In this document: in pieces, positions 27,298 through 35,592 of the stretch
Layout of the letters: each line of letters starts with the position of its first letter
Position numbering within the stretch: position 1 is the stretch's first letter
Source: Candidatus Thiothrix putei
Lineage (GTDB): Bacteria; Pseudomonadota; Gammaproteobacteria; Thiotrichales; Thiotrichaceae
NCBI GenBank assembly: GCA_029972225.1
Contig: CP124756.1
Coordinates: 1,036,001 to 1,100,000, forward strand
Reading direction: 5' to 3'
Length of the DNA: 64,000 nt
The notes under the pieces: generated by a model
What the model was told of the DNA's origin: nothing
The model's database searches: none
Seen by the model: the letters and a program-made list of their open reading frames with translations, nothing else
Translations under genes and position numbers: made by a program

Positions 27298-27519
27298 AAT
27301 AACCTGATGGCTTTTTTGTTAGTCACTGTGCCGCCGTATGACATGTTTCCCTCGGTGTTTGTCTATCACGGTGAGTTATTTACCTGGGCGACTGTTGTGA
27401 ATGGTGCTGTCGTGGCAGTACTGTTTTATTGGGTAATTTTTCGATTTTTTGCGCGATCTGTACCGATTACTGAGGTAAGTTAACCCTATTAGCCGCAGTT
27501 TATCGTACTGTTAACACAA

Positions 27520-27536
27520 AGAGGCGATATGCCTCT
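27520..27536. other. Inverted repeat downstream of the interrupted CPBP gene
   Basis: AGAGGC (27520-27525) and GCCTCT (27531-27536) are separated by 5 bases. There is no T-run, so it may be an operator or weak terminator between the CPBP gene and the next operon. The 150-bp gap otherwise shows nothing clear. Confidence 0.3.
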
Positions 27537-27632
27537 ACAATAACTGTTAGCAAAGGCTGTGCGAGGAGAACGCTTATTTCTACCACAACTCCCTACAACA
27601 CCATCAAAATATACACCCTAAGTGCAGCCATA

Positions 27633-28271
27633 TTGTCGGCGGCATTAGTTGGTTTGTTTGCATGGTGGTTTCAAGCGCCTTGGTGGCTGCTCGGTGTTTA
27701 CAGCGTGGCAGCGGTTCTAATAACGCTAAGTGTTCCGCTGCTGTACCGTCTGCTTGGTTACAAAACCGCAGATGAGGCCGTGTGGTTGCATGAACGCAAT
27801 TTGCGCGAACATGCAACCCTGATGCAACGCTTGGAAAGCGCCCGCCAGTCATTAGCGGAATTGAATATCACCGCTGGGGTGAAACAAGCCAATATGCTCA
27901 CCGCTATTCTCGATGATTACCGTTCAGTGGTCGAAACCCGCTTTGTGGGCAAGACGTTTGCCCCGATCACTTACCTCAATGCGGCTCGCAGTGTGCAAGA
28001 ACACGTCATACAAAACCTGACCGATATGGTCGCGGTGGGTCATAGCCTTGCGGGGTTAAACCGTCAGGCGGATGCATCGGCTTTGCATCAGGAACAACAA
28101 CAGCGCATCACGGCATTGCTGGCCGAAAACGATAAGTTTTTTACCGCATTGAATGAAACCGCCGTAGAAGTCGCCAATATTCGCAGTGTCAGTCAGTTTG
28201 AGCGGCTGGATACGCTGGCACGTTTGGTTAGTCTGGCACAAACTGCCAACCACACAGGAACACGCGCATGA
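27633..28271 (+). CDS. Membrane-anchored coiled-coil protein of a VWA operon
   Basis: This is given from the TTG at 27633 (212 residues), but no ribosome-binding site precedes it. A better-placed AGGAG at 27564-27568 points to an in-frame ATT at 27576, which would add 19 residues and complete the first membrane helix. Two membrane helices (within the first ~40 residues) are followed by a long helical region (RNLREHATLMQRLESARQSL onward). No domain is recognised. It overlaps the next gene by ATGA. Confidence 0.6.
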   Translation: MSAALVGLFAWWFQAPWWLLGVYSVAAVLITLSVPLLYRLLGYKTADEAVWLHERNLREHATLMQRLESARQSLAELNITAGVKQANMLTAILDDYRSVVETRFVGKTFAPITYLNAARSVQEHVIQNLTDMVAVGHSLAGLNRQADASALHQEQQQRITALLAENDKFFTALNETAVEVANIRSVSQFERLDTLARLVSLAQTANHTGTRA

Positions 28272-29941
28272 AACCTTTCAACACCCTAGTAAGCACCGCC
28301 TTCGCCTTATGGCTAACAACCGGTTTAAGCGCGTGTGGTGAGGCTGTCGACACCAAAGAACAAGCGGAAGCTAAGATTGCTGAACTGGTACAAAACACCA
28401 TTCGCCCCACTCAACACGAAAACCAGTACCGTGCCAATATTCAGCTTACCCGCACGAATTTATTAGCCATGCTGCCCGATTTAGCGGAATACCCACTGCT
28501 GCTTAATGTGACGGACAATAGCGATACCGAAGTGGCGGAGATTTTCACTTCCGCCGATAAAGCAGGCAAAGGCTTGGACGGTGTGTATCTGGAATTAGCC
28601 GAAAATTTCAACCAACAACGCCAAACTCTCAGCAATGGCAAAAAAGCAGCCATCACCATCCGCAAGCTGGATTCTGGGCTGGGGGCGCAATTCATTATGA
28701 CCGGGCAGTACATTGCCGAAGCGTATTCCCCCGCCAATGCCTTGTGGGGCAGTCTGGTGAATAGCAGCAGCAATAAACTTACGACCATTGCCGACGTAAC
28801 CGCTTCCAGCGTCGGCGGTGTGATTGCACGCAAATCCAAACTCGACCTGATCACCACCGATGGCAAACTCGACGTTGCCAAGTTGCTGACCAATGTCAGC
28901 AGTGGCGCGTTTGCGATGGGTTATACCAACCCTTACCAATCTGCCACGGGCTTGAACTTCCTGATCACGATCCTCGATGCCTTTGCCAAAGGTGATCACA
29001 CACAAATGTTATCGCCGGACGTTGCCAGTGCGTTTGAAGCGTTCCAGCTCGGTGTGCCGTTTGTGGCGCAAAATACCCTGCAAATGCGTGATGCGGCGAT
29101 GGGCAGCGGTGTGTTGGATGGGTTTGTCGGCAGCGAACAAACCTGGTTGAGCACCACTGGCATGGACGATTATCAGTTTGTGCCTTTCGGGGTGCGTCAC
29201 GATAACCCGCTCTATGCGACCAGTGAAGCCGACCCTGCCGAGCAGGAAGTGTTGAAACTGTTTGCACGTTACATCAGCACGCAAACAGCCCTGTTGAAAA
29301 AATACGGGTTTGAAACCAGCCTTGACTACAAGGATGCGTACAAAATCCCCGATGGCAATACCATTGCCCAGGCACAAAAGCTGTGGAAACAGAAAAAGTC
29401 CGGCGGTAAACCGATTGCAGCGGTATTCGTGACGGATATTTCCGGTTCGATGGAAGGTGAACGCATCAAAAACCTGAAAAAAGCCTTGATCGAATCGTCT
29501 GATTTGATTAGCGCCAATAACGCGATTGGTTTGGTGTCTTACAACGATGCAGTGAATGTGGATTTGCCCATCAACCCCTTCAACGTACAGCAAAAATCGT
29601 TGTTTAACGGTGCGGTGGAACAGCTTTCGGTAGGCGGCAAAACCGCTACCTACAGCGCTACCTTAGTGGCGGCGCATTTGTTAAATGAATTCAAAAAGAC
29701 CCACCCCGATTACAAAACGGTGATTTTCGTGCTGTCGGATGGCGAAACCAACACCGGTGTCGATTTCGAGCAAACCAAAGCGTTGTTGGAAGTGCAAGGT
29801 ACACCGATTCACACCATTGCGTATGAACTCAGCTCGCCGGAACTCAAGGAAATGGCGAGTTTGGCGGAAGGCGCTTATACCGAATCCAGCGCGGGTTCAG
29901 CCTCGTTCCGTATCGGCAATTTGTTGAACTCGGAAATGTAA
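28268..29941 (+). CDS. Lipoprotein with substrate-binding-like and von Willebrand factor A domains
   Basis: This 557-residue protein has a signal peptide ending LSAC (lipobox). A central region (about 60-340) resembles extracellular solute-binding domains (ALWGSLVNSSSNKLTTIADV; GFVGSEQTWLSTTG). A C-terminal VWA domain (about 385-557) has a MIDAS motif, VTDISGSMEGERI, and VIFVLSDGETNTG. It is probably exposed at the envelope and binds a partner through a metal. The middle gene of a three-gene set; role unknown. Confidence 0.75.
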   Translation: MKPFNTLVSTAFALWLTTGLSACGEAVDTKEQAEAKIAELVQNTIRPTQHENQYRANIQLTRTNLLAMLPDLAEYPLLLNVTDNSDTEVAEIFTSADKAGKGLDGVYLELAENFNQQRQTLSNGKKAAITIRKLDSGLGAQFIMTGQYIAEAYSPANALWGSLVNSSSNKLTTIADVTASSVGGVIARKSKLDLITTDGKLDVAKLLTNVSSGAFAMGYTNPYQSATGLNFLITILDAFAKGDHTQMLSPDVASAFEAFQLGVPFVAQNTLQMRDAAMGSGVLDGFVGSEQTWLSTTGMDDYQFVPFGVRHDNPLYATSEADPAEQEVLKLFARYISTQTALLKKYGFETSLDYKDAYKIPDGNTIAQAQKLWKQKKSGGKPIAAVFVTDISGSMEGERIKNLKKALIESSDLISANNAIGLVSYNDAVNVDLPINPFNVQQKSLFNGAVEQLSVGGKTATYSATLVAAHLLNEFKKTHPDYKTVIFVLSDGETNTGVDFEQTKALLEVQGTPIHTIAYELSSPELKEMASLAEGAYTESSAGSASFRIGNLLNSEM

Positions 29942-29959
29942 GCAACAGAAGGGGATCGC

Positions 29960-30349
29960 GTGAAACGCTTAACGGTTTTTGGTTTGTTTCTGGTGCTGCA
30001 CCTCGCGGCTTGGGCGGGTACGCATGTTTACCTGAAGCAACATCAGCCCGATATTTTGGTGGTGGTGGATACCTCTTATGCGTTGAAACCGCAGTTTGCG
30101 GCGATGGAGCGCTGGATTGCACACCGCGAAGCCAATACCCGTTACCAGCGCATTATCGTGGGAACCGATAAAGCCTTGCTCGGTGAATTGGCGACGCTCA
30201 AATCCAGAGATGCGATTTTTCGTACAGCGTTCGGGCGCATGAGTGCCGACAATTTACAGCGTTATGAGGCGACCATTGCGCGTGAGAAGATTCTGCTATC
30301 GGATGGTAGTATCAGGCCGCAGGGTTGGACGGTAGTGACCTTTCCTTAG
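29960..30349 (+). CDS. Small secreted/anchored VWA-like protein
   Basis: This 129-residue protein begins with a hydrophobic signal or anchor (VFGLFLVLHLAAWAGTHVYL), then DILVVVDTSYALKPQF, which resembles the first strand and MIDAS start of a VWA domain (DxS). The rest is too short for a full VWA fold. Its end overlaps the convergent transporter gene by 38 bp. It is the third gene in the VWA cassette (19-bp gap). I do not recognise a family. Confidence 0.6.
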   Translation: MKRLTVFGLFLVLHLAAWAGTHVYLKQHQPDILVVVDTSYALKPQFAAMERWIAHREANTRYQRIIVGTDKALLGELATLKSRDAIFRTAFGRMSADNLQRYEATIAREKILLSDGSIRPQGWTVVTFP

Positions 30350-31229
30350 GCTCAGCGTGTATTTTTCCTGAAAACAGGCTGGAAGCAAGGATCATGCAGG
30401 AGCCAAGCCATTCTTGCCAATCCATGCGTTCTTGCGTCAAAAAATACGCAGCAATCGCGGCGACCACCAATTCAAATAAAAAAATGATGTTGGATTGGTT
30501 GGCAGGCACACGGGTAATGCCGTATTGCACCGCATAGGTAACGCTGCCAATCGCAACTGCTAAGCCAAATAGCAAGCCAATAGCCGTGGGTGTCAGTGTG
30601 GTTAAGCCCGCTTGAGGTGGCACAAACAGCAAGCCGACGCCGGTCAATACCGCCACACCGAGCCACACCGTTAAGGTTTTGACGCCATTGCTGATGTCAG
30701 TGCCTAAATACCGCCCTGCCACAATGCTCAGTGCAAAGGTAATGCCTGCCGATAAGCCGAACCATTCTGCTTGATTGGCGGGTAGGGGTAGTCTGCCATC
30801 GGGTTGCCAGAGCATGACCAAGGCACCGCCCAGTGACAGGGTAATCACCACCCAGCCAAGGCTGTTTAAGCGCTCTTGCAAAAACAGGCGGGCGAAGACA
30901 ACAGTCCACAGCGGTGAAAGGTAAAACAGCAGCAGCACCCGCATGATTTCACCTTCCAGTGCACCGAGGACGTAGCCCACATTGCTCCACCCCGACGTTA
31001 ATCCCAGAATCACCAGCCATACCCAATAGGATCGGGCTTTCCACAACGCACTTGCATAGCGCCAGCCGATCAAGAGGGTGGGCAATAGGTAGGCAATGCA
31101 GGTGGCGGTCAGCCCATCCACCCCCATGCCGTTCAGCAGCCGAAACGGATACCAAAACAGCCCCCATAAGGTGGCAGAGTAAAACAGGGTGAATAAGGCA
31201 AGCTGGTGTTGCCAACGGGGTGTCATCAT
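30312..31229 (-). CDS. EamA/DMT-family transporter
   Basis: This 305-residue protein has about ten membrane helices arranged as two EamA repeats (LFYLSPLWTVVFARLFLQER; QSNIIFLFELVVAAIAAYFL). Family members export metabolites or drugs; the substrate is unknown. Its ATG overlaps the end of the S1-domain gene by 4 bp; its 3' end overlaps the VWA-like gene by 38 bp. Confidence 0.85.
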   Translation of the reverse strand: MMTPRWQHQLALFTLFYSATLWGLFWYPFRLLNGMGVDGLTATCIAYLLPTLLIGWRYASALWKARSYWVWLVILGLTSGWSNVGYVLGALEGEIMRVLLLFYLSPLWTVVFARLFLQERLNSLGWVVITLSLGGALVMLWQPDGRLPLPANQAEWFGLSAGITFALSIVAGRYLGTDISNGVKTLTVWLGVAVLTGVGLLFVPPQAGLTTLTPTAIGLLFGLAVAIGSVTYAVQYGITRVPANQSNIIFLFELVVAAIAAYFLTQERMDWQEWLGSCMILASSLFSGKIHAEPKERSLPSNPAA

Positions 31230-32059
31230 GGTTGGAGTTGAATACGGTCTTTGCTCAGCAGAATCTTTTGCTGCTTGTACAACAAGCCAATAGCGCGTTT
31301 GTAATGGGCTTTGCTGACCTGAAATTCGCGGTAAATGTCTTCTGGCGAACTTTTGTCAGTAAAGGTGGAGCTGCCCCCGTGCGCTTGCAGGTGATCGAGG
31401 ATTTTTTGTGCCAAGGCATCCTGTACCACCGGGCTGGGCAATTGCAGGATCAAATCAATCTTCTGATCCGGGCGGATGGCTTTGATATAACCTTGGACAC
31501 GTTGCCCAATCGCCAGCGGTTGAAAGACTTCGTTGGCATACAGCAGGCCAAGGTGTGTGCCATTAATCACCGCTTTAAAACCGAGATCGGTGCGTTCGGC
31601 GATCAGCAAATCCACGGCTTGACGCGGGCTAAACTGCCCGCCGAATTCGTTAAGGAACAAATCCAGACGCGACGAGCCGACGATGGTTTCGGTTTGCTCA
31701 TCCAGATACACACACACGACGTAGGACTGGCCTTCCTGCATCAGTTGCGCCTGTTCTTTGCGGGGGACAAGTAAATCCTTGGGCAAGCCCCAATCTAAAA
31801 ATGCCCCGAAACGGTTCACCGCGACCACTTTCAGGCAAGCAACTTCGCCGACTGTGGTCAAGGGTGTTGCGGTGGTGGCAATTAAACGGTCTTCTGAGTC
31901 CAAGTAAATGAAGACTTTCAACCAGCTATCGGGTTGGCAGTCTTTGGGGACATAGCGTTTAGGCAACAAGATTTCGCCGTAAGTACCGCCATCCAGATAC
32001 ACGCCGAAGCTGGTGATTTTCGTGACCCGCAGCAGGTTGTGTTTACCGATTTTTAACAT
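31226..32059 (-). CDS. CvfB/YitL-like S1 RNA-binding protein
   Basis: This 277-residue protein has tandem S1-type beta-barrels (VTKITSFGVYLDGGTYGEIL; VVAVNRFGAFLDWGLPKDLL) and a C-terminal winged helix (REFQVSKAHYKRAIGLLYKQ). This is the CvfB/YitL domain order. These proteins bind RNA and influence virulence gene expression in some Firmicutes; the role in this host is unknown. It overlaps the EamA gene by 4 bp. Confidence 0.88.
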   Translation of the reverse strand: MLKIGKHNLLRVTKITSFGVYLDGGTYGEILLPKRYVPKDCQPDSWLKVFIYLDSEDRLIATTATPLTTVGEVACLKVVAVNRFGAFLDWGLPKDLLVPRKEQAQLMQEGQSYVVCVYLDEQTETIVGSSRLDLFLNEFGGQFSPRQAVDLLIAERTDLGFKAVINGTHLGLLYANEVFQPLAIGQRVQGYIKAIRPDQKIDLILQLPSPVVQDALAQKILDHLQAHGGSSTFTDKSSPEDIYREFQVSKAHYKRAIGLLYKQQKILLSKDRIQLQP

Positions 32060-32090
32060 GAAAGCATCCTTTCTGGGGTGAGCGAAACCG

Positions 32091-32106
32091 CTATTGTACG
32101 CAATAG
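32091..32106. promoter_or_regulatory. Inverted repeat in divergent promoter region
   Basis: CTATTG (32091-32096) and CAATAG (32101-32106) form a palindrome with a 4-base centre in the ~95-bp gap between the divergent S1-domain and BPSS1780-type genes. It could be an operator. No regulator can be assigned. Confidence 0.3.
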
Positions 32107-32153
32107 TCTATACTAACGGCACATTATACCATCCTCAATCAAGGAGTTTTTCG

Positions 32154-32843
32154 ATGCTTAAGGTTAAGACGGTCGACCCCCTGCAATCCATTGAATGGTT
32201 TAAACAGGGGTGGCGTATGTTCATGACCAATCCGGTGAATTGGGCCTTGATGGGGCTGCTGTTTGGCGTGATTGTGTTGGTGTTGAGTATGTTGCCCTTC
32301 ATCGGGGCGTTGGTGTTGAACTTGGTGATGCCGATTCTCACCGGGGGAATGCTGCTGGCGGTGAAAAATACGCAGGCGGGGGCTGCTGTGGAAATCACGG
32401 ATTTATTCCGTGTCTTTAAAGATGAGCCGAAGCGGAATCAGTTGTTAGTGGTGGGAGCCTTGATGTTAGGCGCTGGTTTAGTGGCGGCGGTGCTGAGTAC
32501 CTTGTTTGTTGGGAATGCGATTCGGATTGATGAACTGACCGGGATGCCCAGTTTTAATTTGGGCTTGAGTGCGCTGCTGTTCATGTTTGTGGTGGTGATC
32601 TTTTTGGGCATGTTATTCACGTATGCGCCTGCGTTGGTGGTGTTTGAGGGCATGAGTGCGGTGGACGCGGTGAAAGGCAGTTTGCAAGGGGCATGGGCGA
32701 ATGTGTTGCCGTTCATTGTGTTTGTGTTGCTGTACGCGGCACTAGCTTTTGTGGCGTCGATTCCCTTTATGCTGGGATTTGTGGTATTAATTCCGGTGAT
32801 GATGGGGGCGGTGTACGCGGGTTACAAGGATATTTTTAGATGA
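32154..32843 (+). CDS. BPSS1780-family membrane protein
   Basis: The start is the ATG at 32154 with AAGGAG at 32141-32146. It has 229 residues and about five to six membrane helices, with WFKQGWRMFMTNPVNWALMG at the start and YAPALVVFEGMSAVDAVKGS near residue 165, both characteristic of the uncharacterised BPSS1780 family. It overlaps the aldo/keto reductase gene by ATGA. Confidence 0.8.
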   Translation: MLKVKTVDPLQSIEWFKQGWRMFMTNPVNWALMGLLFGVIVLVLSMLPFIGALVLNLVMPILTGGMLLAVKNTQAGAAVEITDLFRVFKDEPKRNQLLVVGALMLGAGLVAAVLSTLFVGNAIRIDELTGMPSFNLGLSALLFMFVVVIFLGMLFTYAPALVVFEGMSAVDAVKGSLQGAWANVLPFIVFVLLYAALAFVASIPFMLGFVVLIPVMMGAVYAGYKDIFR

Positions 32844-33634
32844 TGGAAAAGCGTCCGGTAGCCAATACCGGGATAGCCATTAGCCCTTTGGGGCTGGGTA
32901 CGGTCAAATTAGGTCGCAATCAAGGGGTGAAGTACCCGCAGGGGTTTGAGTTGCCTTCTGACCGGGAAGTGCGGGAGTTACTCGCCTTAGCCTTTGATCT
33001 GGGGATTAATCTGCTGGATACCGCCCCCGCGTATGGCTTAAGTGAAGCCCGTATCGGCAAGCTGTTGCCCAATTCGCGCCATGAGTGGGTGATTGAAACC
33101 AAGGTGGGTGAGCAGTTTGCCGACGGAGTTTCCCGTTTTGATTTTAGTGAGCAGGGGACACGCCGCAGCGTGGAAAATAGCCTGCGTTTGTTGAAAACCG
33201 ATTACCTTGACATGGTATTGATTCACTCCGATGGTGATGATGTCCGCATTTTGCAGCAAGAGGCGGTGTTGGATACGCTGTTACAGATGCAGCAACACGG
33301 TTGGATACGCGCAGTGGGCATTTCCTCAAAAACGGTTGAGGGGGCGTTATTGGCGTATGCCTTGGGTTGTGAGGTGGTGATGGCGGCGTATAACCCGGTG
33401 TACACCGATGAGTTACCCGTGTTGGAAGCGGCTGCGGCGCAAAACAAGGCGGTATTGGTGAAAAAAGCCTTTGCCAGTGGGCACTTGGATCAATTTGCAG
33501 CAAAAAATCCGGTGGAACAGGCGCTGAGTTTCATTTTGGCGCAAGCCGGGGCAACCAGCGTGGTGTTGGGAACGCTGAACCCAAAACATTTACGTGAAAA
33601 CGTGGCGGTGGCCTCAGCGGTGTTAGGCGCGTGA
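32840..33634 (+). CDS. Aldo/keto reductase
   Basis: This 264-residue TIM-barrel oxidoreductase has LLDTAPAYGLSEARIG with the catalytic Asp/Tyr, and VIETKVGEQF with the catalytic Lys. The second half has VMAAYNPVYT and a C-terminal TSVVLGTLNPKHLRENV NADPH-binding region. Substrate unknown. It overlaps waaA by GTGA. Confidence 0.88.
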   Translation: MMEKRPVANTGIAISPLGLGTVKLGRNQGVKYPQGFELPSDREVRELLALAFDLGINLLDTAPAYGLSEARIGKLLPNSRHEWVIETKVGEQFADGVSRFDFSEQGTRRSVENSLRLLKTDYLDMVLIHSDGDDVRILQQEAVLDTLLQMQQHGWIRAVGISSKTVEGALLAYALGCEVVMAAYNPVYTDELPVLEAAAAQNKAVLVKKAFASGHLDQFAAKNPVEQALSFILAQAGATSVVLGTLNPKHLRENVAVASAVLGA

Positions 33635-34917
33635 GCGTGCGGCGGTGGCTGTATAGCGGTTTGCTGTATGGTTTAGTGCCGTTATTCTTGTTGCGGTTGT
33701 TGTGGCGCAGCCGCACGAATCCGGCGTATCGGCAGCGTTTGGGTGAGCGTTTTGGCTTTAGTGCGGTGCGTGAGTCGGCGATTTGGTTACACGCCGTATC
33801 GGTGGGGGAGACGATGGCGGCTCGCCCGTTGATCGAGCGCTTGTTGCGTGATTATCCGCACGAACGGTTGCTGGTAACGACGACCACACTCACGGGGTCA
33901 GATACCGTGAAGCGCTTGTTTGGGGAGCGGGTGGAGCATTGTTACCTGCCGTATGATTTGCCGGGAGCCTTGGCGCGGTTGTTGCAGCGGGTGCAGCCGC
34001 GCCTCCTGGTGGTGATGGAAACGGAAATTTGGCCAAACCTTTACGCGGCGTGTGCGCAACGCCAGATACCGTTAATGGTGGCGAATGCCCGCTTGTCAGC
34101 ACGTTCGGTGCGGGGGTATACGCGGGTGGGGGCATTGGTGCGGGAAACCTTGGCCGATGCTGGGTTGATTGCGACGCGCAGTGTGCAGGATGCGCAGTAT
34201 TTCCAGCAACTGGGGGCGCAGGCTGAGCAGGTGGTGGTCTGTGGCAATATTAAGTTTGATTTACAGATTCCAGCAGGTGTGGCGGAGCATGGTAAGCAAT
34301 TGCGCCAGCAATGGGGGGAGAATCGTTTGGTGTGGGTGGCAGCCAGTACGCATGAGGGGGAAGATGCGGTGATTCTGCGGGTGTTTGCGCAATTACGTGA
34401 AACATTGCCGGGATTATTGCTGATTATTGTGCCACGTCACCCGGAGCGTTTTGAGGCGGTGGTGCAGTTGTGTGCGGAAAGTGGCTTGCTGTACGCCCGC
34501 CGCAGCAGGGTGGGGATGGCGATTGCGCCGGATACCGCGATCCTTGTGGGTGATAGCATGGGGGAAATGTTGTTGTGGTATGCTTGCGCTGATGTGGTCT
34601 TTATCGGCGGCAGTTTGGTGACGCATGGCGGGCATAATCCACTGGAGGCGGCGGCATTCGCCGTACCGGTATTGAGTGGCGAGCATGTGCATAATTTTGC
34701 TGACATCTTTCCGCCCTTGTGTGAGGCAGGTGGGGCGGTGTTGGTGAGTGATGAGGTGGCGTTGCAGGCGTATTTACAGGTATGGTTGCAAGATACAACG
34801 ACGCGCTTACAGGCCGGTGAGGCTGCTAAAGTTTTTTTCCAACAGAATCAGGGGGCGCTGGCTTGCTTGGTTCGGCATATCCATACCATGTTACCTATAA
34901 CGAGAGACGAGCAATGA
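33631..34917 (+). CDS. waaA: 3-deoxy-D-manno-octulosonic acid (Kdo) transferase
   Basis: From the GTG at 33631 (overlapping the upstream stop) it is 428 residues. An N-terminal membrane anchor precedes a GT30-type GT-B fold with WLHAVSVGETMAARPLIERL, LLVVMETEIWPNLYAAC and FIGGSLVTHGGHNPLEAAAF, all diagnostic of WaaA/KdtA. It attaches Kdo to lipid A precursor at the inner membrane. It overlaps the cytochrome gene by ATGA. Confidence 0.96.
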   Translation: MSVRRWLYSGLLYGLVPLFLLRLLWRSRTNPAYRQRLGERFGFSAVRESAIWLHAVSVGETMAARPLIERLLRDYPHERLLVTTTTLTGSDTVKRLFGERVEHCYLPYDLPGALARLLQRVQPRLLVVMETEIWPNLYAACAQRQIPLMVANARLSARSVRGYTRVGALVRETLADAGLIATRSVQDAQYFQQLGAQAEQVVVCGNIKFDLQIPAGVAEHGKQLRQQWGENRLVWVAASTHEGEDAVILRVFAQLRETLPGLLLIIVPRHPERFEAVVQLCAESGLLYARRSRVGMAIAPDTAILVGDSMGEMLLWYACADVVFIGGSLVTHGGHNPLEAAAFAVPVLSGEHVHNFADIFPPLCEAGGAVLVSDEVALQAYLQVWLQDTTTRLQAGEAAKVFFQQNQGALACLVRHIHTMLPITRDEQ

Positions 34918-35294
34918 AACGATTAACTTCTTTGACATTGGTGCTTGCCATGACTGCCTTGGCGGGGTGTGGTGAGAAACAGGCTGACACGGCTGCTGCG
35001 CCTGCAACCGCGAAAACCGCAGACACGGCAACGACACCGAATGCGCCACCACAGGCGACTGAGCAGGTGGCGGCGAATAGCGGGCATCCGGGGCAGGCGA
35101 TCCACGATGCGAATTGCATCAGTTGCCACGATTCCGGGGTGTATACCCGCGCTGACCGCAAGATGACTAGCCTTGATATGTTGGCAGGGCAGGTGCGCCG
35201 TTGTGATGCGAATCTGGGGACTAAATTATTCGATGAGGATCTGGATAATGTGACGGCGTTCCTGAATGAAACCTACTACAAATTCCCGAAGTAA
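34914..35294 (+). CDS. Lipoprotein c-type cytochrome (cytochrome c5-like)
   Basis: From the ATG at 34914 it is 126 residues. A signal peptide ends in LAGC, so it is likely a lipoprotein. An Ala/Thr/Pro-rich linker (about 25-55) precedes one haem-binding CISCH motif, and a C-terminal Met/Leu region (SLDMLAGQVRRC) may supply the axial Met. It is a small electron carrier in the periplasm. It lies in one operon with waaA and a ferredoxin. Confidence 0.85.
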   Translation: MKRLTSLTLVLAMTALAGCGEKQADTAAAPATAKTADTATTPNAPPQATEQVAANSGHPGQAIHDANCISCHDSGVYTRADRKMTSLDMLAGQVRRCDANLGTKLFDEDLDNVTAFLNETYYKFPK

Positions 35295-35300
35295 CCGCGC

Positions 35301-35588
35301 ATGAGTTATACCGTCACCATTTTGGATACGCCGTTTCAGTTTCAGGTGAATGCGGGGGAAACCGTGTTGCAGGCGGCTTTGCGGCAAGAAATACCTGTGC
35401 CGTGGGGCTGTGGTGGCGGTATTTGCGGGGTTTGCATGACTAAAGTGGTGTCGGGGGAAATGGTTTACCCCGATGGTGACCCGCTGGCCTTGTTTGAGGA
35501 AGATGCAGAAGCGGGGATGGGGTTATTTTGTGTGGGGGAGCCGCGTTCTGATTTGGTGCTGGCAGTGCCGGAGATGAATACTGAATGA
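35301..35588 (+). CDS. 2Fe-2S plant-type ferredoxin
   Basis: This 95-residue protein has the cluster motif CGGGICGVC with a further Cys (LFCVGE) downstream, and a beta-grasp fold start (YTVTILDTPFQFQVNAGETV). It probably carries electrons in the cytoplasm. It follows the cytochrome by 6 bp and precedes the CRISPR ring-nuclease gene by 4 bp, so that gene may be read through from this operon. Confidence 0.9.
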   Translation: MSYTVTILDTPFQFQVNAGETVLQAALRQEIPVPWGCGGGICGVCMTKVVSGEMVYPDGDPLALFEEDAEAGMGLFCVGEPRSDLVLAVPEMNTE

Positions 35589-35592
35589 CGGC

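Larger units (their letters stand above)
25348..27483 (+). pseudogene. CPBP (CAAX/Abi-type) intramembrane protease, interrupted by an ISAs1-family insertion
   Basis: The gene starts at the ATG at 25348. It has several membrane helices and the CPBP motifs EELLFRGYFMQGL and VLFALPHLLN with the catalytic Glu and His. At 26086 the frame enters an insertion sequence. Removing 26087-27297 plus one copy of the 10-bp duplication restores a continuous frame (NNL then MAFLLVTVPPYD) to the stop at 27481-27483. The interrupted product runs only to 26136, with 16 alien residues, and loses the last two helices and the motif after VHASNNL. The insertion is therefore recent. Confidence 0.85.
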
